A DNA stretch of 64,000 nucleotides, from contig NZ_CP139141.1 of the NCBI RefSeq assembly GCF_034059295.1, positions 4,261,001 through 4,325,000 on the forward strand, given 5' to 3'. How positions within the stretch are numbered: position 1 is the stretch's first letter; every line of letters begins with the position of its first letter. A model generated the notes under the pieces. It was given only the letters and a program-made list of their open reading frames with translations. It was not told the origin of the DNA and searched no databases. This stretch comes from Pseudomonas sp. HR96. GTDB taxonomy: Bacteria; Pseudomonadota; Gammaproteobacteria; Pseudomonadales; Pseudomonadaceae. Made by a program: the position numbers and the translations under genes. Positions 57,497 to 64,000 of this stretch are shown here, piece by piece.

Positions 57497-58281
57497 TGCA
57501 CATGCGCACATTTACCTTGGCCCTGGTGGCTGCGCTGCTGCTGCCGCTGGCCTCGCCGGCCAACGCTGCCATTACCCTGGCCTCAAGCCGCCTGGTCTTC
57601 GAACACGGCTTGAAGGAGCAGACCCTGATCGTCATTCACGAGGGCAGCGAACCTGTTCTGCTGCAAGCCTGGCTGGACGGCGGCACCACGGCCGAGGGCC
57701 TGGTGCAGGTCCCCTTTGCCGTCACGCCGGCTTTGGTCAAGATGCCTATGCAGCATCAACAAACCCTGCGGGTGTTTTACCAGGGCAACGGCCTGGCCGA
57801 AGATCGTGAGTCGGTGGTGTGGCTGAACGTCCAGGAGGCTCCTCTGGCCCGAGAAGACAGCAATGAGCTGCAGATCGCCATGCGCCAGCGGATCAAGGTG
57901 TTCTACCGACCCAAGGGGCTGGACGGTGATCCTTTCGCGGCCACGGCAGCCTTGCAGTGGACCCTGAGTGAAGATGGCCGTCGCCTGCATCTGCACAATC
58001 CGAGTAACTACCACGTTTCCATGTTGCGGCTGGCGGTGGAGGCGGCAGAACCCGAGGAGATCGTCGATCGGTTGATGATCGGCCCGCAGCAGGAGCACAG
58101 CTTCGAGTTGGCCGGCGTGCTGGGCAAAGGCGCAGCCGTGACGCTACGCAGCATCAACGATTTCGGCGGCCAGGATGATTATCGAGTCACCCTGAACACA
58201 GGATTGGCCGCGCAGGCGGAAAAGGTCACGAGTGCGCCGGTTGCTCAAAAAGCGGCGGCACAGGCGCCTATGGAAAAGTAG
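57496..58281 (+). CDS. Periplasmic fimbrial chaperone (PapD-like), second
   Basis: 261 residues with a signal peptide (about 1-24, ANA). Landmarks are SSRLVFEHGLKEQTL, RESVVWLNVQEAP and RQRIKVFYRPKGL. It is paralogous to the first chaperone and coupled to the adhesin gene (overlapping TAATG; a second ATG lies two codons on), so it may be dedicated to the adhesin. Its last 37 bp overlap, tail to tail, the end of the DUF1285 gene on the other strand. Confidence 0.92.
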   Translation: MHMRTFTLALVAALLLPLASPANAAITLASSRLVFEHGLKEQTLIVIHEGSEPVLLQAWLDGGTTAEGLVQVPFAVTPALVKMPMQHQQTLRVFYQGNGLAEDRESVVWLNVQEAPLAREDSNELQIAMRQRIKVFYRPKGLDGDPFAATAALQWTLSEDGRRLHLHNPSNYHVSMLRLAVEAAEPEEIVDRLMIGPQQEHSFELAGVLGKGAAVTLRSINDFGGQDDYRVTLNTGLAAQAEKVTSAPVAQKAAAQAPMEK

Positions 58282-58814
58282 CGGCCCTGGCTCCAGACGC
58301 CAAGCGCCTGCTCATCCGGGTGCTGCGCTGCCAACGCCAGCTCGACCAATTGATAGAACACATTGCGGTGAATCAGCGCATCGAGGTTGCCGCGCACATT
58401 CAGATACGGCCTGGGCTCCTCGGTGACCGGGTCGAACTCGAACCGCAGTGGATGCTCGGGCCCCGCCTCGACTACCTCGTCGACTTGAGTAGTAAAGCGC
58501 AACACCTGCTGCTCCCCCTCCCCTTCAACCTCCAGGGTCACCGCCACGAACGGCGCATCGTCCACCTTGATACCCACCTTCTCCACGGGCGTCACCAGGA
58601 AATAATCCTCGCCGTCACGGCGGATGATGGAAGAGAACAGCTTGACCATCGGCTTGCGCCCTATCGGCGTGCCCAGGTAGTACCAGGTGCCGTCGCGGGC
58701 AATGCGCATGTCGATATCGCCGCAGAACGGCGGGTTCCACAGATGCACCGGCGCTGGCCCCTTGCTTGCGGGGATCTGCCCTAGCAGGTCATGGGGCTTG
58801 GCGGTGTCACTCAT
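58245..58814 (-). CDS. DUF1285 family protein
   Basis: 189 residues. The sequence (HLWNPPFCGDIDMRIARDGTWYYLGTPIGRKPMVKLFSSIIRRDG) is a textbook DUF1285 start. The family is conserved in proteobacteria, adopts a small beta-rich fold and has no settled function. No membrane segment or signal peptide is seen. Its 3' end overlaps the fimbrial chaperone gene by 37 bp, marking the inner edge of the accessory insertion. Confidence 0.88.
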   Translation of the reverse strand: MSDTAKPHDLLGQIPASKGPAPVHLWNPPFCGDIDMRIARDGTWYYLGTPIGRKPMVKLFSSIIRRDGEDYFLVTPVEKVGIKVDDAPFVAVTLEVEGEGEQQVLRFTTQVDEVVEAGPEHPLRFEFDPVTEEPRPYLNVRGNLDALIHRNVFYQLVELALAAQHPDEQALGVWSQGRYFSIGACAAAF

Positions 58815-58834
58815 GGGCGCGTCCTTGAAGAACT

Positions 58835-59452
58835 TTAATTGAAGTCGGGGCGGTCACTGCTGCCCAATAGCTGACGAGCGTATTCCCTGAGGGGGGGGCC
58901 AAGCAAATCGGCCGGTTTGTGATCGTGCATCGTCAGCAATCCGCCGCGCATGCGGATGGTCGCGGTGTCGATCAGGTAGCGGGTGCTGGTCTCGATGACC
59001 ATCACCTGGATCACCCCAGTGTCGACGCCCAGGCGGTCGACCGCTTCCTGGTCGGCCCATTCGTCATAGTTGCCGATACGGTCATCGGCGCGTGCGAAAC
59101 GGCAGTACAGCAGGTAATGCGCGCCGGCTGAACGCGCTTCGCCCAAGGCGGCGTCCAGGCCCAGCGGGCCACGGGCGCGGCGGACCATGGGGAAGTATTC
59201 GACGAAGCTGTTGAAGGCCTCTTCGGCCACCACATTGGGCCGCGGGTAGGCGTTGCCCGGCGGGCCGAAGGCGCCCTGGCCGATGTAGATGTAGGAATCG
59301 GCCTGCAGGCGGAAGTTGTTCGAGCGCTGGGTCTTGGCATGGTCGAGCACGCCGGCATCGCTCATTTCGTCATGGACCACCTGGCCCATGTCGCTGACAC
59401 TCATGCACCCACCCAGCGACAGCAGCGCCAACAACAGAACCAGGTTACGCAT
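58835..59452 (-). CDS. DUF4823 lipoprotein
   Basis: 205 residues from the ATG at 59452 (GGAGGA 4 nt upstream; a further ATG three bases upstream is too close). The lipobox LSLGGC anchors it in the envelope. The body with DSYIYIGQGAFGPPGNAYPRP and YLLYCRFARADDRIGNYDEW matches the DUF4823 family, function unknown. It follows DUF1285 closely on the same strand. Confidence 0.85.
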   Translation of the reverse strand: MRNLVLLLALLSLGGCMSVSDMGQVVHDEMSDAGVLDHAKTQRSNNFRLQADSYIYIGQGAFGPPGNAYPRPNVVAEEAFNSFVEYFPMVRRARGPLGLDAALGEARSAGAHYLLYCRFARADDRIGNYDEWADQEAVDRLGVDTGVIQVMVIETSTRYLIDTATIRMRGGLLTMHDHKPADLLGPPLREYARQLLGSSDRPDFN

Positions 59453-59527
59453 CATTCCTCCAGGGGCCGGTGACGGAAAACCGGCGAATACCTGGGCTTT
59501 GCAGAATCTGCGCCATGTCGGCGCTTC

Positions 59528-60496
59528 CTAGCCGCCGATCACCTTCATGACCGTCGCCCCCCCGGAAAAGGCCAGCTCCTGCTTGTCGGCCAAGGCCTGC
59601 ACCAACAGCCGTTGCAGCGCCGGCAACGCTTGATGGCGCGGTTTGTCGAACAGGTCGCCAACCTGATGACGATTGCTCGACGACAGGCAGCCATGCAGCC
59701 AGCCGGTGGACGACAGCCGTAGCCGCGAACAAGTCCGGCAGAACGGCACGCTTTCATTGGCAATCACACCAAAAAAACCTTTGCCGGGGATTTCATAGCG
59801 CAGCGCAGTCGCGTCCAGCGGCGCTTCGGCCTGCTGAAATGGATGGCGCTGGCCAATCAGCTCGAGCAGCTGCTCGAGGCTGGCGAACTGCTGGTTGAAG
59901 GCCTTGCCGTCGCGGGCCAGGTGGCCCATGCGCATCAACTCGATGAAGCGCAGTTCGAAGCCGCGCGCCAGGCAGTAGTCCAGTAGTGGCAGGACCTGAT
60001 CGAGGTTCTGCCCGCGCAGCGGCACCATGTTGATCTTGATGCGCAGGCCAGCGGCGGCCGCTTGTTCGATGCCTGCGAGCACCGTGGCCAGATCGCCGCC
60101 GCGGGCGATCGCGCGAAATGCCGTGGCGTCGAGGGTGTCCAGCGAGACGTTGATCCGCCGAATGCCGGCGGCCAGCAACACCGGGAGCTTGCGCGCCAGC
60201 AATTGGCCGTTGGTGGTCAGGCTGATGTCCTGCAACCCGAGAGGAGCCACGGCTTCGAGCAGGGCGTCGAGCTTGGGGCTGATCAGCGGCTCGCCACCGG
60301 TGATACGCAGACGCTCGATGCCCGCTGCCTCGATCAGATAGGCCACGCCGCGGCCCAGCGCTTCGGCCGACAGCTCATGCTGGGCGGCGACCAGGCGCTT
60401 GCCGTCGGGCACGCAGTAGGTGCACGCATAGTTGCAGGCGGAAGTAAGGCTTACGCGAAGGTTGCGCAAGCGCCGGCCTTGGCGGTCGACGATCAT
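59528..60496 (-). CDS. moaA: GTP 3',8-cyclase (molybdenum cofactor biosynthesis)
   Basis: 322 residues. A radical SAM enzyme that rearranges GTP in the first step of molybdopterin synthesis. The N-terminal cluster is C21-x3-C25-x2-C28, the C-terminal cluster is the FCRTC segment with a further Cys in LHGCL, and the protein ends in the conserved Gly-Gly (KVIGG). Other motifs are RITGGEPLISP and NVSLDTLD. It may be one of more than one moaA in the genome. moaC and other moa genes are not adjacent. Confidence 0.95.
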   Translation of the reverse strand: MIVDRQGRRLRNLRVSLTSACNYACTYCVPDGKRLVAAQHELSAEALGRGVAYLIEAAGIERLRITGGEPLISPKLDALLEAVAPLGLQDISLTTNGQLLARKLPVLLAAGIRRINVSLDTLDATAFRAIARGGDLATVLAGIEQAAAAGLRIKINMVPLRGQNLDQVLPLLDYCLARGFELRFIELMRMGHLARDGKAFNQQFASLEQLLELIGQRHPFQQAEAPLDATALRYEIPGKGFFGVIANESVPFCRTCSRLRLSSTGWLHGCLSSSNRHQVGDLFDKPRHQALPALQRLLVQALADKQELAFSGGATVMKVIGG

Positions 60497-60581
60497 GGGA
60501 GCTCCAGCGGGAAAAGATCGGGCTGGCGTAAGTTGACCAAAAAGTCAGGAATTTGCAACTGGTTTGAGATCAAGTGCAGCA

Positions 60582-60602
60582 GAGAAAGGGGGCCAAGCCC
60601 CC
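60582..60602 (-). terminator. Possible terminator after the tetR gene
   Basis: Tight stem GGGGGC/GCCCCC with a 3-nt loop (60588-60602), followed on the minus strand by TTTCTC. The U-run is poor. Confidence 0.4.
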
Positions 60603-60616
60603 GTGCCCTCGATTTT

Positions 60617-61252
60617 CTAGGCTGCCGGATCCGGCTCGCGCTTGCGCTTGTTGCCCATACGCACGCCAATGTCCATCAGGAACTGGAAGAAGCCTTCCTG
60701 ATCTTCCAGCACATTGCTCCAGAACGGCGAGTGGTACAGCGCCACGGCGCCATGCACCAGTGCCCAGGAGGCGCAGTAGTGGAAATACGGCGGTACGTCT
60801 TCGAGCTTGCCTTCCTCGATGCGGCCCTTGATCAGCGAGGTCAGGCGTTCGAAGTTGGACGCGCGGATCTTGTGCAGTTCCACGACCATCTCCGGCACCT
60901 GGTTGCCCTTGACCACTTTCTCTTCCAGGCGGTCGAACAGGCGGTAGCGTTGCGGATCGCGCATGCGAAACTCGAAGTAGGCCCGCGACAGCGCTTCCTT
61001 GTCCCGATCGATGTCGGAGGAATGCAGGAGTTCGTTCAAATCGCGCTCGTAGTCGAGCATCAGGCGCAGGTAGATTTCCGCCTTGGATTTGAAGTGCTTG
61101 TAGATGGTGCCTTTGCCGATGCCGACGGCATCGGCGATCATCTCGACGGTGACGCTGTCTTCGCCCTGCTCCAGAAACAGCTTGAGCGCGGTGTCGAGAA
61201 TCTCTTGCTCACGGCGACGAAACTCACGGACCTTACGAGGTTCTTTTTGCAT
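60617..61252 (-). CDS. TetR-family transcriptional regulator
   Basis: 211 residues from the ATG at 61252. The N-terminal HTH (about 15-60; TVEMIADAVGIGKGTIYKHFKSKAEIY) is typical TetR; the helical ligand-binding domain follows. It sits in the same relative place as the TetR gene upstream of tatD-pilZ-holB in P. aeruginosa. It is divergent from the aminotransferase gene with 78 bp between them, so it may repress that gene; the ligand is unknown. The open frame upstream of the ATG is antisense to the aminotransferase. Confidence 0.9.
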   Translation of the reverse strand: MQKEPRKVREFRRREQEILDTALKLFLEQGEDSVTVEMIADAVGIGKGTIYKHFKSKAEIYLRLMLDYERDLNELLHSSDIDRDKEALSRAYFEFRMRDPQRYRLFDRLEEKVVKGNQVPEMVVELHKIRASNFERLTSLIKGRIEEGKLEDVPPYFHYCASWALVHGAVALYHSPFWSNVLEDQEGFFQFLMDIGVRMGNKRKREPDPAA

Positions 61253-61330
61253 ATGAATTGTAATGACTGGGTCAAAATCGAAGCCCGGTATTATGCCTAA
61301 CTTGCGCCAAAATGCACGGATCATCCGACC

Positions 61331-62479
61331 ATGACCCCAGTTCTCGATAAAATCCTGGCCCAGGAGTTTCCCCAGACCCCAGGCCTGTGCTACCTCAATC
61401 ACGCCGCCGTGGCTCCTTGGCCGCAACGCTCCGCCGAGGCGGTCAGGCGCTTCGCCGAAGAAAACGTCAGCCGCGGCGCGCGCGACTATCCGCAGTGGAT
61501 GGTGGTGGAGCAACGCTTGCGCGAGCGCTTGATGCGTCTGCTCAATGCGCCCTCCACCGACGACATCGCACTGGTAAAGAACACTTCCGAGGCGCTGTCG
61601 TTCGTCGCCTTCGGTCTGGACTGGGCCGAAGGCGATCAAATCATCATCAGCGACGAAGAATTCCCCTCCAACCGGGTGGTCTGGGAAGCCCTGGGCAGTC
61701 AGGGAGTGGAGGTGATCAAGGTCAACCTGCAGGGAGACGACCCCGAGGCCGCCTTGTTGGCCGCTTGCACCCCGCGCACCCGCCTGCTGTCGATCAGCGC
61801 CGTGCAATTTGCCAGCGGCCTGCGCCTGGATCTGGCCCGCCTGGGTCGCGGCTGCCGCGAGCGCGAGGTGCTGTTCTGCATCGACGCCATCCAGCAACTG
61901 GGCGCGCGGCCGTTCGACGTGCAGGCCTACGACTGCGACTTCGCCATGGCCGACGGTCACAAGTGGCTGCTGGGGCCCGAGGGCCTCGGGGTGTTCTATT
62001 GCCGCGCCGCCCTTCGCCCGCAGCTCAAGCTCAATGAATACGGCTGGCATATGGTCGAGCACGTCGGTGACTACAGCCGCAGCGACTGGCAACCGGCCGC
62101 CAGCGCCCGGCGGTTCGAATGCGGCAGCCCCAATGTGCTGGGCTGCATGGCATTGGAAGCCAGCCTGGCCTTGCTGGAAGAGGTGGGCCTGGAACAGGTC
62201 GGCCAATTGATCGAGCAGCGCATTGGGTGGCTTCGCGAAGGCCTGGTGCAGATTCCCGGGGTGCGCCTGCACAGCCCGGCCGACCCCGAGCGACGCGCGG
62301 GGATTCTCTCGTTCAGCATCGCCGGCCAGGACAGCCGCGAGGTCTGGCAGACCTTGATGGCTCGCCAGGTAGTGTGCATTCCGCGCGGCCCTGGCGTGCG
62401 CTTTTCACCGCATTTCTATACCACTCGGGCGGTTATCGACGAAACACTGCGAATCGTCCGCGAGGTAGCGCAGCAATGA
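61331..62479 (+). CDS. Class V aminotransferase (cysteine desulfurase-like fold)
   Basis: 382 residues, fold-type I PLP enzyme. The PLP lysine is K211 in MADGHKWLLGPEG, with D185 in CIDAIQQLGA facing the cofactor. The N-terminus LCYLNHAAVAPWP is the usual class V opening. It lacks the Cys loop of a true cysteine desulfurase, so another reaction (isopenicillin-N-epimerase- or aminotransferase-like) is possible. It is divergent from the TetR gene and followed by a small-RNA locus. Confidence 0.85.
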   Translation: MTPVLDKILAQEFPQTPGLCYLNHAAVAPWPQRSAEAVRRFAEENVSRGARDYPQWMVVEQRLRERLMRLLNAPSTDDIALVKNTSEALSFVAFGLDWAEGDQIIISDEEFPSNRVVWEALGSQGVEVIKVNLQGDDPEAALLAACTPRTRLLSISAVQFASGLRLDLARLGRGCREREVLFCIDAIQQLGARPFDVQAYDCDFAMADGHKWLLGPEGLGVFYCRAALRPQLKLNEYGWHMVEHVGDYSRSDWQPAASARRFECGSPNVLGCMALEASLALLEEVGLEQVGQLIEQRIGWLREGLVQIPGVRLHSPADPERRAGILSFSIAGQDSREVWQTLMARQVVCIPRGPGVRFSPHFYTTRAVIDETLRIVREVAQQ

Positions 62480-62569
62480 GTGCTCAGCAGCGTCCCACGT
62501 ATTCCAAATCTGTTTAAAAAACGCTCAATGACGGGTGGAATAGTGCCAGCGCTGACCAATACTTGAACT

Positions 62570-62688
62570 GTCGGCACGTCATACCCCCCAAATGATGTGG
62601 CCGATAAGGGTGTCGACGGACCGCGCACCTTTGTATTACTCCTAATGGTCTTAACCCGGATTCACCCCCCAGAACCCGGGTTTTTTTT
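62570..62688 (+). ncRNA. rgsA: Candidate small RNA RgsA
   Basis: A space of 218 bp between the aminotransferase gene and tatD ends in a plus-strand terminator. An RpoS-like -10, CAATACT (62557-62563; consensus CTATACT), lies about 120 bp before the terminator, giving a transcript of about 119 nt. In P. aeruginosa the RpoS- and Gac-dependent sRNA RgsA, about 120 nt, sits in the same interval upstream of tatD. Position, size, terminator and promoter type agree; I did not compare the RNA sequence itself. Confidence 0.65.
62653..62688 (+). terminator. Terminator of the rgsA locus
   Basis: Stem AACCCGG/CCGGGTT with a long loop, followed by TTTTTTTT on the plus strand. Confidence 0.75.
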
Positions 62689-62697
62689 GCCCGTGAT

Positions 62698-63483
62698 TCA
62701 GGCTGCGACGCTGGCCAACGGGAACAGGCGGCGGAAGTTGGCGGTGGTCTGCTCGGCAAAGCGCTCGTACGGCTCGCCGCGCAGCATGGCCAGATAGTCG
62801 GCGACGTCGCGGACGTATTCCGGCAGGTTGGGTTTGCCCCGATGTGGAATCGGCGCCAGGTACGGCGAGTCGGTCTCGACCAGCAGGCGGTCGGCCGGTA
62901 CCTGGCGCGCAACATCGCGCAAGGCATCGGCGTTGCGGAAAGTGACAATGCCCGACAGCGAGATGTAGAAGCCCAGGTCCAGCGCCGCCCGGGCCATCTC
63001 CCAGTCTTCGGTGAAGCAATGCAGCACACCGCCTTGCGGCAACTGCGCCTCGCGCAGCAGCTCCAGGGTGTCGGCACGGGCGCCGCGGGTGTGCACGATC
63101 ACCGGCTTGCCGGTTAGCTGCGCGGCCTGCAGGTGCAGGCGGAACGACGCCTGTTGGATCTCGGCAGATTCTGGCTCGTAGTGATAGTCCAGCCCGGTCT
63201 CGCCAATGGCCACGACCTTGGGATGATCGAGTTCCTCCAGTAGCCAATCCAGCGCTGGCAGCGGGCCAGGGCTGACATCCAGCGGATGGATGCCCACCGA
63301 GCAATCGACGTCGGCATAGCGGCTAGCCACCTCGCGCACCGTGGCGGCATTGTCAGCGCTGACGCCGATGCACAGGAAATGACCGACGCCTCGGGCGCGC
63401 GCTGCCGCCAGGGCAGCGTCCAGCGAACCGTCGTGCTGGGCCAGGTCCAGGCGGTCGAGATGGCAATGGGAATCTACAAGCAT
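62698..63483 (-). CDS. tatD: TatD-family metal-dependent DNase
   Basis: 261 residues, TIM-barrel hydrolase of the TatD family (3'-5' exonuclease/AP-endonuclease activity in known members). Metal ligands are H6 and H8 in DSHCHLD, E in AIGETGLDYHY, H in VIVHTRGA, H in VLHCFTE and D in VETDSPYLAP; all are present. It is downstream of pilZ in the known holB-pilZ-tatD order. Confidence 0.93.
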   Translation of the reverse strand: MLVDSHCHLDRLDLAQHDGSLDAALAAARARGVGHFLCIGVSADNAATVREVASRYADVDCSVGIHPLDVSPGPLPALDWLLEELDHPKVVAIGETGLDYHYEPESAEIQQASFRLHLQAAQLTGKPVIVHTRGARADTLELLREAQLPQGGVLHCFTEDWEMARAALDLGFYISLSGIVTFRNADALRDVARQVPADRLLVETDSPYLAPIPHRGKPNLPEYVRDVADYLAMLRGEPYERFAEQTTANFRRLFPLASVAA

Positions 63484-63492
63484 GGTCGGATT

Positions 63493-63858
63493 TTACATCG
63501 TGTGAGTAGGACGATCGGCCTTGAGGGCGCCCGCCAGGTAGGTTTCGATCTTGTTGCGCGCGGTGTTGTCACCGTCGTTGAACTGCACGCCGACCCCCGC
63601 CGCGCGGTTGCCCTGGGCGCCTTTTGGGGTGATCCAGGCGACCTTGCCGGCCACCGGAATCTTCTCCGGCTCGTCCATGAGGTTGAGCAGCATGAACAGT
63701 TCATCGCCCAACTTGTAGCTCTTGTTGGTCGGAATGAACAGGCCGCCGTTCTTGATGAACGGCATGTAGGCGGCGTATAGCACGGCCTTGTCCTTGATGG
63801 TCAGGGACAGGATGCCGTTGCGTGGCCCGGGACCCGGTGGGGTGGCTGGCTGATTCAT
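63493..63858 (-). CDS. pilZ: Type IV pilus assembly protein PilZ
   Basis: 121 residues from the ATG at 63858 (AAGGA upstream). It is a single PilZ domain (LSLTIKDKAVLYAAYMPFIKNGGLFIPT and the GKVAWITPKGAQG block) but, like P. aeruginosa PilZ, lacks the RxxxR and DxSxxG residues that bind c-di-GMP. It works in type IV pilus assembly through PilB and FimX partners. It follows holB by 52 bp and precedes tatD by 9 bp. Confidence 0.95.
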   Translation of the reverse strand: MNQPATPPGPGPRNGILSLTIKDKAVLYAAYMPFIKNGGLFIPTNKSYKLGDELFMLLNLMDEPEKIPVAGKVAWITPKGAQGNRAAGVGVQFNDGDNTARNKIETYLAGALKADRPTHTM

Positions 63859-63910
63859 TGCTATTCCTTGACTACAGCGCGCACGGTCGTGGTTGCACAG
63901 GATGCGCCTT

Positions 63911-64000
63911 TCAGGCATGGCCGGGCAAGGCGGCCCATGACACCAATAAAGCTTCGAGCAGCAAGACCCGGTTAAGGTTCGCCTTGCCGAGGACTTTCTG
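63911..64000 (-). CDS. holB: DNA polymerase III delta' subunit, 3' end only
   Basis: The last 29 codons plus the TGA are inside the window (ending NLNRVLLLEALLVSWAALPGHA). The residues are helical and match the C-terminal end of HolB, and holB is the expected gene before pilZ in Pseudomonas. The gene continues past the right edge. Confidence 0.75.
   Translation of the reverse strand, partial: QKVLGKANLNRVLLLEALLVSWAALPGHA

Noticed and set aside
60617..62272. TetR gene read as a 551-residue fusion
   Set aside because: The N-terminal 340 residues are antisense to the aminotransferase. The TetR HTH follows the ATG at 61252 directly.

Overview
The window is a piece of a Pseudomonas chromosome, most likely from the P. 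putida/P. fluorescens side of the genus. The evidence is high GC with Pseudomonas codon use, Pseudomonas-type REP sequences, and a gene order known from Pseudomonas backbones (trpF-accD-folC-dedD-cvpA-purF-metZ; fimV-usg-asd-leuB-leuD-leuC; tRNA-Glu/Ala pairs next to gltX and uvrB; tatD-pilZ-holB). It mixes core housekeeping genes with two accessory blocks.

Region 1 (1-20.4 kb, all minus strand) is most of a type VI secretion cluster. In transcription order it reads tssB, tssC, tssK, tssL, an OmpA-domain anchor, hcp, vgrG, a phospholipase D effector (Tle5b/PldB type), two tandem Sel1-like immunity lipoprotein genes, a PAAR tip gene, an unknown two-TM protein, tssM, tssF and the start of tssG. 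tssA, tssE, tssH and tssJ are not here and would be expected beyond the left edge. The effector-immunity stretch is visibly lower in GC and holds a recent tandem duplication. The cluster sits just past the terminator of a tRNA-Val-Asp-Asp operon.

Region 2 (20.6-39.7 kb, minus strand) is core metabolism and polarity: an SDR, metZ, purF, cvpA, dedD, folC, accD, trpF, truA, fimV, usg (an Asd paralog without the catalytic Cys), asd and leuB-leuD-leuC. A 1.43-kb nested array of palindromic REPIN-type repeats is wedged between cvpA and dedD, splitting what is normally a compact gene string.

Region 3 (39.8-51.4 kb) holds a LysR regulator divergent from leuC, a PAS3-GGDEF-EAL protein, a small heat-shock protein with a sigma32-like promoter and a ROSE-type RNA thermometer, dusC, a thioesterase, a duplicated tRNA-Glu/Ala pair, gltX, a REPIN, uvrB with a LexA-like box on its promoter, an aromatic/aspartate aminotransferase and tRNA-Asn.

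Region 4 (51.4-58.3 kb, plus strand) is a complete chaperone-usher fimbrial operon (two pilins, chaperone, usher, two-domain tip adhesin, second chaperone) inserted directly after tRNA-Asn.

Region 5 (58.2-64 kb) returns to core genes: DUF1285, a DUF4823 lipoprotein, moaA, a TetR regulator, a class-V aminotransferase, a small-RNA locus at the known position of rgsA, tatD, pilZ and the 3' end of holB.
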